56,758 bases of DNA from Pedosphaera sp. (GCA_002690655.1 NZFL01000008.1:32932-89689); one strand, 5' to 3'. Counted from the stretch's first letter, positions 35,234 through 44,671 are shown. The notes: generated by a model from the sequence alone, not told the origin. Numbers and translations: made by a program.

Positions 35234-38200
35234 TTACTGAATAACTGGTTTTGATAATCGAACCATGTTCTGGCCTTTGTTTTTAAATGGATGTTTTGAC
35301 TGGGTGGCGTCTGGCCAATGGACTCTGATTTCTTTCAGGTTTTTACCCTTTGGTATACTGAAGTGGATACTTGGACTTGACTGACTCAAGTAAGAATTAC
35401 CTGCATAACATTCCCTCATACAAGATGACTGATCACTCATGACAGCCGTGACTTTTGCGCCGATCGCGTGAGGGTTTTTTCGAGAACCTCTCAGATTTAC
35501 CATCATTGGAGTTGCTCCCTGGTCTGCCTCATTCCTGAATGCCAGCATCGTATCGTTGTTTCTGCCGACCAGCAGGTCAAGTCTGGCATCGTCATTCCAA
35601 TCAATCAGGATCAGTGATTTGGCATCTCCCGGCACGGAGAGCCCGCTTTCTTTTGGCCAGACAGCTTTGAAGTATCCCGTTTCATTTCCTCGCAGCAATA
35701 GTCCCTGCCCCCCGTCAAAATGTCCCGTTTCCAATTGAGGGGCATAGCTGTTCTGACTGATGACTAAATCCTGGGATCCATCGCCGTCCACATCAGAAAA
35801 AGTCACCCCGAATGCGGCCGTGATCTGAGCAAGTCGAGGAAGCGGTCTGAACTCGAAATGCCCGGTTCCGTCATTCATGAAAATACCTGACTCAAGATGA
35901 GTGGCATCGAACCGCTCACTGTCTTCAAGCTTGGCTGGAGGATAAATCTCTTCCAATGTAGCGATCGCGAAGGAGCCAAAGTCGGGGAATTTGTTTTTCA
36001 GTGAAGGCATTGCAAGGGTTGAACAACTCTTGCCTCGGACGGGATACCATTTGTCTCCCTCATACTCCGCTTCGATCAGTCTCTTTTTTCCTGAACCGTC
36101 CATGTCTCCGTAGAACATGGTGAAAGGTTTCTTCCTGCTGGCATGGTATTTGGTATTGAGTCCCAGATTGGTGACTGCGTAATCAATATCCCCATCGTTG
36201 TCGACGTCCGCTCCTGCAATGCCATTCCAGAGTCCTTGGTAAGACTGCATGCCAGACCCATCTGTCGAGTCGCTCAAGGAGCCCCGGTGGTTTTCGAAGT
36301 ATCGCACAGGGCCCCAATGATGGGTGACAAGAAGGTCTATCCAGCCATCCTGATTCACATCGCTCCAGAGGGCTCCTTTGACCAGGCCGGACGTGGCCAG
36401 CGAAGGGGCAGATGCATCAGTGCTATCCACAAGTGTTCCACGATCGTTCAGAAGTAAGATATTTCGTTCCGCTGTGGGGTAAGCTCCCGGCTTGGAAAAC
36501 CCTCCTACAAACAAATCGAGGTCGCCATCTCTATCAAAATCGGCAGCCGAGACCGAAGATCCAGAATAGCGCGTATCGGGGATCTTGGATGGGTCTGAGG
36601 TCAAACGTCCGGTGCCGTCATTCAAGTAGAGTCTGTCCTGAAGCCATGCATGTCTGGGGGCGCATTCCACACCTCCCGAAACAACATAGAGATCAAGGTC
36701 CCCATCTCCTTCCAGATCAAAGAACAAAGCTCCCATGTCCTCGTGATTGATATGCGCTCTGAACGGAGTCGAAATCCTCTTGGGAGGGGAATTTTTGTAT
36801 CGCATCAGAAGATACCCGGTTTGACCAGCTGCACCTCCCATGAAAATATCCTCCGTTCCATTCGCATCAACATCGCCCACTGCCAGCCCGGGGCCCGATT
36901 GCGATACTTTCCAGGGAATCAGGGGTTGAGTCTGATAATCGTCGTGATCCCTTTCAGAATGTTTGACGTTGATACCCAATGGGATCCCCTTGAATAGGTT
37001 GGGCAATGGATCGGACTTTACCATGCGCTCTTTGTCTGTATCGGGCTCGGTAATAGTGACGAGATGTCCTGTGGACAGATTTTCTATTTCCTGAATCAAT
37101 CCTGATGGCCAATGAATTATTGTTCTCTGAACTTGTGATTGATCATTCAATCCAAAATGCAGAAGAGGTTCATTGCTGGACATGAATCCCTGAGATAATC
37201 CAAGCGATCGGACCTGAAAGGAACCATCCTTCATGACGATTTTCACCTTTGCTCCGATACCCCAATGATTACTGGTGCTTCCTTTCAATCGAATTGAGAC
37301 CGATTGATGCGTGCTCTCGTTGTTACGAAAAACTGAAACAGGCTCGTTAAAATTATGAACAATCAGATCCAGATCACCATCCCTGTCCAGATCACTGATG
37401 GCTGCTCCGAAACTGGCCGTGAGCTGTGTGATTCCCCAATCCTTGCCTACCTCTTTGAAATTGAGATTGCCCGAGTTTTTGAATATCAAATTTCTCTGTT
37501 TCAAAACGGCAGTCTGGCGCCACTGTTCGCTGTATCGGCTCGTGATCGTTGCGGCAAGATCGCTGTTCATGAAATCTCGTGACATGCCGTTAGAGACGAA
37601 GAGATCAATCATGCCATCGTTGTTGAAATCACCGAACTTGGGAGACCATGACCAATCCGTGTTGGCCATGCCCATCATGGAAGCAGCCTCAAACAACCGC
37701 TCAGTACCGGTGCTCAGAAAGAGAGTATTACGCATGTATTGACGTGGATTCGCGTTTTTCATGAACCACTGATCATCGCGCATGTCGCCCATACCAATCT
37801 TCCTGCTGTAATGGCTTGTGCCTGACATGTCGGTTGCGAAAAGGTCAATGAGCCCATCGTTATTGATGTCGGCAGTATCACAACCCATGGAGAACCAGGG
37901 AATGTGAGGGAGGGCAGACCGGGCAATTTCAGTGAAACTTCCATCTCGATTATTCCGGTAGAGTTTATCTGAACCTTTATAGTCGTTGCTGACGTAAAGG
38001 TCTTGCCATCCATCATTATCAAAGTCCCACCAGGTTGCAGCCAAGCCAATTTCGAATCCAGAGATGCCTGCTTCTCCGCTGACATCCTTGAATCCTTCAG
38101 TGCCATCATTGCGATATAATTTGTCCCTGCCTCCCGCAATGACTAGTTCGATACGCCCCTTGCCTTTGTCCATCATCTGAAATATCTCCTCATATTCCCT

Positions 38201-38914
38201 GGTCATGGATGGCTTTCGATCCGTATCCATCTCAATGATCCCGCGCTGGAAAGTCTCAGCAGTGGTCTTGGGTAGGATATGCTTTCCATTGACCTTTAAC
38301 CGGTGAGTGACCAGGTAAGCGTCCAGATCACCATCTCGATCATAATCGCAAAAGGCTGTCATCACACTTGCTGCGCGGTGGTCCAATCCGAATTGCGCGG
38401 CTTGTTCATCAAAAACTCCGTTGCCTTGGTTGATGTAGAGAAGATTGGGCGCATTGTAGACTGCAACGAAAAGGTCAAGGTCGCCATCATTGTCGATATC
38501 CACGAAAGTAGTTCCACCACTCCAACCCTGTCGGCCGCCAAGGCCGGCTTTGTCGGTTATGTCCTCAAAGCGAAGATCACCAAGGTTGCGATAGAGTTTG
38601 TTTCCATGATCATAATGCGTAAAAAAAATATCAGGCAAATGGTCCCCATCGACATCTCCAATACAAACCCCTGAACCTGCGCCCTGATCTGTCAACATGT
38701 TGAAAGGGGCCTTTTCAGGAAAACGATATTTGAGGTCAATGCCTGTGGTTTCAGCCTTCAGCGATTCAAAAAGCGGTGCATTTGACAAGTGAGGCCTGGT
38801 TTTAAAAGGGAAGGCATCCGTGGTACCCGCATTCACTGCGGCGATGCTCAGGAAAAGGGTTTGGATGCATGTCATGCCTCCGAAATTAAGTGTGATTTGT
38901 TGTAGGAGTGTCAT
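35234..38914 (-). CDS. Large secreted FG-GAP/VCBS protein with two ASPIC/UnbV domains
   Basis: A 1226-residue product results if ATG 38914 is used; ATG 38875 (MTCIQTLFLSIAAVNAG) gives the cleanest signal peptide, and the frame stays open to 39010. It has two similar halves. Each half is a set of DxDGDGxxD-type blades ('DVDGDHLPDIFFTHYDHG', 'DIDNDGDLDLFVAVYNAP', 'DLDRDGDLDLIVHNFN', 'DFDRDGDLDLFVGGFSKP') followed by a UnbV domain. The UnbV domains show 'GIGAKVKIVMKDGS...HWPSG' near 600-680 and 'AIGAKVTAVMSDQS...HWPDA' near the C-terminus. It is likely exported and calcium-stabilised; its role is unknown. Confidence 0.9.
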   Translation of the reverse strand: MTLLQQITLNFGGMTCIQTLFLSIAAVNAGTTDAFPFKTRPHLSNAPLFESLKAETTGIDLKYRFPEKAPFNMLTDQGAGSGVCIGDVDGDHLPDIFFTHYDHGNKLYRNLGDLRFEDITDKAGLGGRQGWSGGTTFVDIDNDGDLDLFVAVYNAPNLLYINQGNGVFDEQAAQFGLDHRAASVMTAFCDYDRDGDLDAYLVTHRLKVNGKHILPKTTAETFQRGIIEMDTDRKPSMTREYEEIFQMMDKGKGRIELVIAGGRDKLYRNDGTEGFKDVSGEAGISGFEIGLAATWWDFDNDGWQDLYVSNDYKGSDKLYRNNRDGSFTEIARSALPHIPWFSMGCDTADINNDGLIDLFATDMSGTSHYSRKIGMGDMRDDQWFMKNANPRQYMRNTLFLSTGTERLFEAASMMGMANTDWSWSPKFGDFNNDGMIDLFVSNGMSRDFMNSDLAATITSRYSEQWRQTAVLKQRNLIFKNSGNLNFKEVGKDWGITQLTASFGAAISDLDRDGDLDLIVHNFNEPVSVFRNNESTHQSVSIRLKGSTSNHWGIGAKVKIVMKDGSFQVRSLGLSQGFMSSNEPLLHFGLNDQSQVQRTIIHWPSGLIQEIENLSTGHLVTITEPDTDKERMVKSDPLPNLFKGIPLGINVKHSERDHDDYQTQPLIPWKVSQSGPGLAVGDVDANGTEDIFMGGAAGQTGYLLMRYKNSPPKRISTPFRAHINHEDMGALFFDLEGDGDLDLYVVSGGVECAPRHAWLQDRLYLNDGTGRLTSDPSKIPDTRYSGSSVSAADFDRDGDLDLFVGGFSKPGAYPTAERNILLLNDRGTLVDSTDASAPSLATSGLVKGALWSDVNQDGWIDLLVTHHWGPVRYFENHRGSLSDSTDGSGMQSYQGLWNGIAGADVDNDGDIDYAVTNLGLNTKYHASRKKPFTMFYGDMDGSGKKRLIEAEYEGDKWYPVRGKSCSTLAMPSLKNKFPDFGSFAIATLEEIYPPAKLEDSERFDATHLESGIFMNDGTGHFEFRPLPRLAQITAAFGVTFSDVDGDGSQDLVISQNSYAPQLETGHFDGGQGLLLRGNETGYFKAVWPKESGLSVPGDAKSLILIDWNDDARLDLLVGRNNDTMLAFRNEADQGATPMMVNLRGSRKNPHAIGAKVTAVMSDQSSCMRECYAGNSYLSQSSPSIHFSIPKGKNLKEIRVHWPDATQSKHPFKNKGQNMVRLSKPVIQ

Positions 38915-39125
38915 GAATGTCTTGGTGCGAATGGAACAAGCGGTGATCAGGTGTTTATTTTGGGGCCAGCTTAAAAGATTTATCCTGCAAAAATTGAAAT
39001 TGATCATCATTACAGCAAAAAAAGATGAGAAATCAAAGGAAATTGGACTTGGATTCCATGTAGATTCAAATGAGGGTAAACCTTTGCTTTTTGCTGAAAA
39101 ACAGGTATCTCTTTATCATTAAGTT

Positions 39126-39530
39126 ATGGGATTGAACGAACGAGAAGAGACAACAAGCAATGTTTTAGGCACACCATTGCAATCCTGCTGCACAGATCCA
39201 GTCACGGGCTACTATCGCAACGGCAAATGCCACACTGGCCCTGGCGATCATGGTCTCCACGTGATATGTGTGGAAATGACAGATGCGTTTCTGGAATTTG
39301 GTCGGCAGGGTGGGAATGATTTGATCACACCTAACCCGCAATACCAGTTTCCCGGATTGAAAGAGGGAGATCGCTGGTGTGTCTGCCTCAGTCGCTGGAT
39401 GGAAGCACTGCAGGCAGGATGCCCTCCGCGCATTCTCCTCAGGTCCACCCACATCTCGGCGCTGGAGTTCGTTGATTTGGATGAACTGAAAAAGTATGCT
39501 CTGGACTGGGAAGAGGGCGAGGAGTCATGA
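39126..39530 (+). CDS. DUF2237 family protein
   Basis: This 134-residue protein matches DUF2237: 'NVLGTPLQSCCTDPVTGYYRNGKC' (in part: LGTPLQSCCTDPVTGYYRNG), 'GDHGLHVICVEMTDAFLEF', 'GNDLITP', 'FPGLKEGDRWCVCLSRWMEA' and 'STHISALEFV'. These blocks cover most of the family and give a normal length. Conserved Cys and His residues suggest metal binding, but no function is established. Its TGA overlaps the ATG of a 38-codon membrane-protein frame. Confidence 0.9.
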   Translation: MGLNEREETTSNVLGTPLQSCCTDPVTGYYRNGKCHTGPGDHGLHVICVEMTDAFLEFGRQGGNDLITPNPQYQFPGLKEGDRWCVCLSRWMEALQAGCPPRILLRSTHISALEFVDLDELKKYALDWEEGEES

Positions 39531-39643
39531 ACCGCAAAACAATCCTCAAACTGGCCATCGTCACGTTTCCATTTTTGCTGCTTCTCTTCTTTACATTCGC
39601 CGAAAAAATGGGGATTCGGGTGACTACTATTTTCAATAAGTAA
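39527..39643 (+). CDS. Small (38-residue) single-helix membrane protein
   Basis: The ATG overlaps the TGA of the DUF2237 gene (ATGA), the arrangement of translationally coupled genes. The product is basic at the N-terminus (MNRKTILKLAIVTF), has one hydrophobic helix ('FPFLLLLFFTFAEKMG') and ends 'IRVTTIFNK'. No family is recognised. The coupling and clean helix make it more than a chance frame, but this is not proof. Confidence 0.5.
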   Translation: MNRKTILKLAIVTFPFLLLLFFTFAEKMGIRVTTIFNK

Positions 39644-39735
39644 GGGCCTCCCTCGTCTCCGCTGCACCTGTCGGATTGAAGGAATAGCCCTCTTTTCGGG
39701 CCGTGAACGTGCTTTTCTCAAAAAAGATTAGCCAT

Positions 39736-40026
39736 TCACACCCGGGACATTTCCTGGATGACAATAGAGTTTATCGAGCCCTCGGTAGCGCTTGCATATT
39801 CGGCAAGATGAGTGTTGTTCATGTGATCCTGCCAGAGTTTTCGGCTCTCCCAATTTTCAAAAAACAAGAAAAGAGCCGGGTTTTGGTTGTCTTGATGCAG
39901 GTCATATTGAATGCAACCAGCTTCTTTCAAAGTCGGGGCAATCAGCTTTTGTAGCTCCGCTTTCACCAGATCTATCTTGTCTGGTTTGGCTTCGATGGAG
40001 GCAACAATGGTAAGTGTTTTGCTCAT
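39736..40026 (-). CDS. Antibiotic biosynthesis monooxygenase (ABM/YgiN-like) domain protein
   Basis: This 96-residue protein is a single ABM domain: 'LTIVASIEAKPDKIDLVKAEL' (in part: VASIEAKPDKIDLVKAEL), 'EAGCIQYDLHQDNQNPALFLFFENW' (in part: YDLHQDNQNPALFLFFENW) and 'HMNNTHLAEY'. These are the strand/helix blocks of YgiN-type cofactor-independent monooxygenases, which work as dimers on quinol-like substrates. It starts one base after the M16 peptidase stop on the same strand, so the two are co-transcribed. Confidence 0.9.
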   Translation of the reverse strand: MSKTLTIVASIEAKPDKIDLVKAELQKLIAPTLKEAGCIQYDLHQDNQNPALFLFFENWESRKLWQDHMNNTHLAEYASATEGSINSIVIQEMSRV

Positions 40027-40027
40027 A

Positions 40028-42562
40028 TCATGGCCCTACCACGGCGACGGTTGAATTTTCAAGGTCGAATATCTTTTCCGCGGCTTTCTGCACATCTTCC
40101 AGACTCACGGCGTGAATAGCCGCGTCCTCTTCCAGAGGGTGTTGAAAGCCCAGCCCGTAAAGTTCATCCAGCGCACTGGCCATGGCCAGGTGGCCCAGGT
40201 CCTGTCGTGCGATCTGTTTCTGCCCCAACATCTTTGCTTTGGATCGATCTAATTCCTGCTGTGTGATACCCTCACTTTTGATTTTGTTGATTTGAATTTT
40301 GAATTCTTCCTTCACTTGTTCGACATGTTCCGGAGAGGTGCCTGCATAAAATCCAAAGTAACCCCTTACCAAACCTGGCATGTGCTGTGCGCCAACATAA
40401 TAGGCTAACCCCAATTCATCTCGAATACGCATGAAGAGTCGAGATCCCAGATCGCTGCATGTTTCCTGCAGCAAATCCAGTGCATGACGCTCCTTGTCGA
40501 AGAAAGTTGTTCCAGGAAAGCCGAAGACAACTACCGACTGTTTTTTGTCGCATGTCTCCGACAAAGCAAGGGTTTCAACACGCGTTTCGGATGGCGACCG
40601 TGGCAATTCAATCCTTGATGACTCGCTGCAGTCTTCCCAAAGGTTTAAAAGTTCTTTTTTTACCTGCTCAATATCAATATCTCCAAAAATCGACAAGACC
40701 TGATTACCTGGTTTTACGAGTCGTCCGTGGTGTGACTTGATTTGTTCGATACTCAATGATTGGACAGATGATTCTTCACCCGCATTCGAAAGCCCATAAC
40801 CTTTTTCCCCGAACAATCCCTTCTTCATGAGCTTGAAACACCGACCCAACAATTGATCTTTCTGTGCGCGGATACCAGCCATTTGTACCTGGCGTTCTCG
40901 CTCAATTTCAGTTGAGGGAAAAGAAGGGAAGCGAAGGGTTTCGCGCAGGAGATCCAGTCCAAACTTCACATCCTGATTCAACACCTCAATGTTCAATCCG
41001 AAGCTGTTATTTCCTGCATACGCCTCAACACTGCCGCCAATGGCCTCGATGGCCTCCATTATCTCTCCAGCCGATCGATCCGCCGTGCCTTTGAGGAGTC
41101 CCTGACTCATGAGTTGTGTGATACCGCTGTCGGTATTGGACTCTTCAAGAACCCCTCCAAAAAACACCGAGCGAATCTCCACAAATGGCAATCGGTCATC
41201 TTGCTTGAACAGGACACGCATTCCATTGCCAGGCTCCCATTTTTCAATTTCGGTTCGATGGACATTGGCGGATTTGCGGAGCGAAACAGGACTGCTGCCT
41301 TTGGGCAAAAGTGCAAAGGTGCTTCGGTTATCCGGGAACATGTATCTGTTCGCAACTTCGACTATTTTTTCAGCAGTGATGGATTGAACCTGACTCAAAT
41401 ACCGATTGGAAAAGCCGAGGTCTCTGGCCGCCATCCAGGCGCCGCCCAGATCCTGCGCTTGTCCCTGCATGGTTTTACGTGCCGCCAGAGTGGCAGAAGT
41501 AAACTGTTTGACTGCCTTGGCCACTTCGGAAGAGGTAACACCTTTTTCCCTGACACCTTGCAATTCCGCCTCGATGCTCTGAACGGCTTTTTCATACTGG
41601 CCACCATCGAAGACAGCACTGATCCCGAACAATCCGGGATTTCCTGGATTGTAAGTCCAGGCATCAATGGCATGAACGACACCTTGCTCTTCTCTGAGAC
41701 TTCGATACAAGCGCGAGCTCCTTCCACCTCCCAGGATGATCGATAATGTCTCGAGGGCTGGCAGATCTTCGTGCCGGATGTCGGGGATATGCCACGACAA
41801 ATGGGTGTGTCCCAGCTCAATCGATGATTCTTCCACTCTTTGACGAGGTGCCAGTTGAGGCGGTTCAGGTGGAATAAATGCAGGGGGGAGGGGGCTGAAT
41901 GGGGAATCTTTGTAGGCTGCGCTGATTTGATCCGTGATCTTTTTGACATCAATGTCACCCACCACGATGAAAAACTGATTCGATGGTGTGTACATTTTCC
42001 TGTAATAATCAAACACGTCCTCGCGGCTGATTCGGTTGAAAACATCCGGGTAACCAATCACGGTATATCGGTAAGGAGAGTGCAGATAGGCAGTTTCGAA
42101 AAGCCCTCGTCCGGAACGACGCGCAGGGTCGTCATGATTCATGTCCATCTCTCGGCGGATTACATCCAGCTCGCTGATGAGTTCGTCTTCCGGCAGTGAG
42201 GCATTTTGCATGATATCGCAGAGGATATCTACGGCAACATGTGTGCCTGAGGAGGGCGTGTTGATGTAATAAACGGTCCGATCGAAGGAAGTATATGCAT
42301 TCATATAGCCTCCCGCCTCCTGAACTTCCTGGTCAATTCGACCTTTTCCCCGAGTGCTGGTCCCCTTGAAGAGCATATGCTCCAGAACGTGAGAGAGTCC
42401 GGCACCCAGCCATTTGTCCTCATGAATGCTTCCAGCCTCGCACCAGGCTTGTACTGAAACAACTGGAGCACTTTTATCTTCCAGTAAAATAATTGTTAAC
42501 CCGTTAGGCAGCGTGCACAGCTGTGCTCCTGAGGAATGTGAGGAAATTGAGTAATCGGACAT
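40028..42562 (-). CDS. M16-family zinc peptidase (pitrilysin/processing peptidase-like)
   Basis: This 844-residue protein has two M16 halves. The N-terminal half carries the inverted zinc motif His58-x-x-Glu61-His62 ('SHVLEHMLFKGT') and the distal Glu region 'ELDVIRREMDMNHDDP'. The second half (from ~435, 'WEPGNGMRVLFKQD') lacks that motif and is the usual inactive partner domain that helps bind substrate. M16 enzymes cut short peptides inside a closed chamber. No signal peptide is seen. It is followed directly by the ABM gene. Confidence 0.93.
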   Translation of the reverse strand: MSDYSISSHSSGAQLCTLPNGLTIILLEDKSAPVVSVQAWCEAGSIHEDKWLGAGLSHVLEHMLFKGTSTRGKGRIDQEVQEAGGYMNAYTSFDRTVYYINTPSSGTHVAVDILCDIMQNASLPEDELISELDVIRREMDMNHDDPARRSGRGLFETAYLHSPYRYTVIGYPDVFNRISREDVFDYYRKMYTPSNQFFIVVGDIDVKKITDQISAAYKDSPFSPLPPAFIPPEPPQLAPRQRVEESSIELGHTHLSWHIPDIRHEDLPALETLSIILGGGRSSRLYRSLREEQGVVHAIDAWTYNPGNPGLFGISAVFDGGQYEKAVQSIEAELQGVREKGVTSSEVAKAVKQFTSATLAARKTMQGQAQDLGGAWMAARDLGFSNRYLSQVQSITAEKIVEVANRYMFPDNRSTFALLPKGSSPVSLRKSANVHRTEIEKWEPGNGMRVLFKQDDRLPFVEIRSVFFGGVLEESNTDSGITQLMSQGLLKGTADRSAGEIMEAIEAIGGSVEAYAGNNSFGLNIEVLNQDVKFGLDLLRETLRFPSFPSTEIERERQVQMAGIRAQKDQLLGRCFKLMKKGLFGEKGYGLSNAGEESSVQSLSIEQIKSHHGRLVKPGNQVLSIFGDIDIEQVKKELLNLWEDCSESSRIELPRSPSETRVETLALSETCDKKQSVVVFGFPGTTFFDKERHALDLLQETCSDLGSRLFMRIRDELGLAYYVGAQHMPGLVRGYFGFYAGTSPEHVEQVKEEFKIQINKIKSEGITQQELDRSKAKMLGQKQIARQDLGHLAMASALDELYGLGFQHPLEEDAAIHAVSLEDVQKAAEKIFDLENSTVAVVGP

Positions 42563-42648
42563 GTAATATGTGTGATGGTAATCGAGTTAAGTTCTGAATC
42601 ACCGGTATTGGCAAGTTGCCCCCGGAAAGCAAGGTCAAACCACTAGTT

Positions 42649-43098
42649 TCAGGATCGATCTTTCTGTTTCAGGCTTTTCTTTGGCTTTTCAGAGGAGAAC
42701 TCGGGGCGTGTTCTTGGAAGGAATGGTTTTTTGAAAGCATCTTCAAAATTGTAAATAGACTTGAAATCAGCCCGTGTGTCTTCCTTGGTTTTCGATAATA
42801 ATTTATGGTCAACCATGTTGAAAACGATTTCGCCAAAATCCTCACAGCGCAACATCCCCCAGTCATACATCACGGTCAAAGCCATTGGGCCAAACTGCTC
42901 GAGAGCCAAATCTCGAATGCCTTTGAGCAATTGCTCACCTGAGACGTGCTGTGGTTGTTTGCCTGATGTTTTCTCTTTTTTGATTTGGCTCTGGGTATGG
43001 TCCAGAGCGTCTCGAAGGAAATAATAGGCATCTGCCGCATACCTTTCATCGGATTGCGTTATCTGTTCAACAGTCTGGTCAAAGTCGAGCGTTTGCAT
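42649..43098 (-). CDS. Minf_1886 family protein (Verrucomicrobia/Planctomycetes)
   Basis: This 149-residue protein has the pattern of the Minf_1886 family, described from Planctomycetes and Verrucomicrobia: 'RYAADAYYFLRDALDHT', 'HVSGEQLLKGIRDLALEQFGPMA' (in part: SGEQLLKGIRDLALEQFG) and 'WGMLRCEDFGEIVFNMV'. The function is unknown. The C-terminal ~25 residues are Lys/Ser-rich. A 45-codon membrane-protein frame ends 7 bases upstream on the same strand. This gene is one of the best phylum markers in the window. Confidence 0.88.
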   Translation of the reverse strand: MQTLDFDQTVEQITQSDERYAADAYYFLRDALDHTQSQIKKEKTSGKQPQHVSGEQLLKGIRDLALEQFGPMALTVMYDWGMLRCEDFGEIVFNMVDHKLLSKTKEDTRADFKSIYNFEDAFKKPFLPRTRPEFSSEKPKKSLKQKDRS

Positions 43099-43105
43099 AT
43101 TCTAA

Positions 43106-43243
43106 TCAAGGCGCGAGCTCTGTGTCGGACCGTTCCGGTGGATGACTCAAACGATAATGTTTCACGCCGTAACCAACCATCAGAAGGAACAGTATCCAGA
43201 ATACCACCCATTGTTCTTTGTGGGTTAAAAATGCCACATCCAT
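43106..43243 (-). CDS. Small (45-residue) single-helix membrane protein upstream of Minf_1886
   Basis: Below most length cut-offs. It reads MDVAFLTHKEQW, then the hydrophobic 'VVFWILFLLMVGYGVKHY', then a short polar tail 'RLSHPPERSDTELAP'. The architecture (short N-terminus, one helix, basic then polar tail) is protein-like, and the stop lies 7 bases before the Minf_1886 ATG, so it would lead a two-gene operon. No family is recognised and no clear Shine-Dalgarno is visible. Confidence 0.55.
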   Translation of the reverse strand: MDVAFLTHKEQWVVFWILFLLMVGYGVKHYRLSHPPERSDTELAP

Positions 43244-43361
43244 TCGTTAACCACAAATTCATATTCTGACAATAATTACGTTTAAAAAAATACGATTTTT
43301 CAGATCGTTGAACTCTGCGCGATTACTGGCATAATAAGGCGAGATGCTTTTTCAATTCAAC

Positions 43362-43817
43362 ATGCAATCCGGTCGCCCCATCAAGCCGGGAGCCAAGTGG
43401 AAGTGGTTACTGCTTTTTGTTGGTTTCCCGCTACTGGAATTGTGGTTGATTCTCAAACTGAGCGCTGTCATGGGGTGGGGAGCCACGATCTGGCTGATCC
43501 TGATGACAGGTTTCATTGGGGGAACGCTGGCTCACCGACAAGGTTTTACCACTCTGCAGAAAATTCAGCTAGACATGGCTCAGGGACGCATGCCTGCGGG
43601 GGCTCTCCTGGATGGCTTGCTGATTCTGGTTGCCGGCCTGCTGCTCATCACGCCAGGAATCATCACGGATCTGGTCGGGTTCAGTCTCCTGATTCCTCCC
43701 TTGCGTCGTCTGATAAGCGGTCGTGTAGCGGGTTGGGTTTCTCAACGTTTCAAAATGCCGCAGCCCCATGTGAAACCCCAGACTGGATTGGATGATGATG
43801 ATGTGATAGATGTCTAG
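43362..43817 (+). CDS. FxsA family membrane protein
   Basis: The start is ATG 43362 (MQSGRPIKPG) or 43344. The ~151-residue protein shows the FxsA layout: 'FPLLELWLILKLSAVMGWGATIWLILMTGFIGGTLAHRQG' (in part: FPLLELWLILKLS; IGGTLAHRQG), then 'LLDGLLILVAGLLLITPGIITDLVGFSLLIPPLR' (in part: LLLITPGIITDLVGFSLL). These are two hairpins of membrane helices. FxsA was named for relieving phage T7 exclusion when overproduced; its normal role is unclear. The acidic tail ends 'DDDDVIDV'. Confidence 0.92.
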   Translation: MQSGRPIKPGAKWKWLLLFVGFPLLELWLILKLSAVMGWGATIWLILMTGFIGGTLAHRQGFTTLQKIQLDMAQGRMPAGALLDGLLILVAGLLLITPGIITDLVGFSLLIPPLRRLISGRVAGWVSQRFKMPQPHVKPQTGLDDDDVIDV

Positions 43818-43866
43818 ACAGGTGACAAAACCGGGCAAAGCGGATTTCCACAAGAGCTTCTTCAAT

Positions 43867-43920
43867 AAAAAAAAGCGACTCCGAGGTGAGGGCAAAAGCC
43901 CTTGTCCCAAGCGGAGTCGC
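43867..43920 (-). terminator. Intrinsic terminator after the DUF1080 gene
   Basis: On the minus strand, GCGACTCCG (43912-43920) pairs with CGGAGTCGC (43875-43883). A smaller GGGC/GCCC hairpin lies inside, and eight T residues follow. It lies 22 bases after the DUF1080 stop. The plus strand has no T-run, so it serves the minus-strand operon. Confidence 0.93.
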
Positions 43921-43942
43921 CTCCAGAAAAGAGTTCCGAATC

Positions 43943-44671
43943 TTACTTGTTTAATTCGCGAATCCAGATGTTACGGAATCGGACAGGATTACCGTGATCC
44001 TGCAGAACAAGCGGTCCTTCAGGAGCCATGCCCTTGAAAGCCGCAGCGGTTGTAGCGCCTCCTTTGATGGCCGTGTGGTTTTGAATGAGGACTCCGTTGT
44101 GCAAAACCGTGAAGGAGCCTGGTTTGACCGATCCATCCTTCTGAGGTTTGGGGGAAATGAAAATGATGTCATATGCTTGCCATTTTCCGGGAGGTCGTGA
44201 GGCATTGACCAAAGGTGCTGCGTTTCCGTAGAAAGAACCCGCCTGTCCATTGAAGTAGGTTTCATTGTTGAAGGAATCCAATACCTGGATTTCGTAGCGT
44301 CCCTGCAAGTAAACACCACTGTTTCCACGGCCTTGACCGTTCCCTTTCACTTCACTGGGAGAAGCCCATTCAATGTGCAATTGCACATCGCCAAATGATT
44401 GCTTCGTCTTCAGGGAACCCGCTCCTTTTTTGACTTCCACGGCAGACTCCGAGGAGATCAGCTTCCACTTGGCTGGAGCGTCCCCGCTCTGCCATGCGTC
44501 CAGGTTTGATCCATCAAATAACACGATGGCATCTGAAGGTGCTGAGTGATTGTTGCCGGGTGTGACTATTTCAGGTGCTTTGTCCTCTTTCTTTCCGGAG
44601 TCTGCAGCTGTGGTGGAGCATTGGAATGCCACGAGTGACATGAGGCATACGATAAGGATTTTGTTTCTCAT
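43943..44671 (-). CDS. Secreted DUF1080 (3-keto-disaccharide hydrolase-like) protein
   Basis: The start is ATG 44671 (MRNKILIVCLMSLVAFQC...); ATG 44680 is in frame. A signal peptide is followed by the DUF1080 concanavalin-like domain: 'IVLFDGSNLDAWQ', 'DVQLHIEWASP', 'GRGNSGVYLQGRYEIQVLDS' (in part: NSGVYLQGRYEIQVLD), 'PPGKWQAYDIIF' and 'GPLVLQDHGNPVRFRNIWIREL' (in part: LQDHGNPVRFRNIWIREL). Some family members hydrolyse 3-keto sugars; many are uncharacterised. It follows the PQQ-propeller gene by about 24 bases, forming a two-gene unit ended by the terminator at 43867. Confidence 0.9.
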   Translation of the reverse strand: MRNKILIVCLMSLVAFQCSTTAADSGKKEDKAPEIVTPGNNHSAPSDAIVLFDGSNLDAWQSGDAPAKWKLISSESAVEVKKGAGSLKTKQSFGDVQLHIEWASPSEVKGNGQGRGNSGVYLQGRYEIQVLDSFNNETYFNGQAGSFYGNAAPLVNASRPPGKWQAYDIIFISPKPQKDGSVKPGSFTVLHNGVLIQNHTAIKGGATTAAAFKGMAPEGPLVLQDHGNPVRFRNIWIRELNK

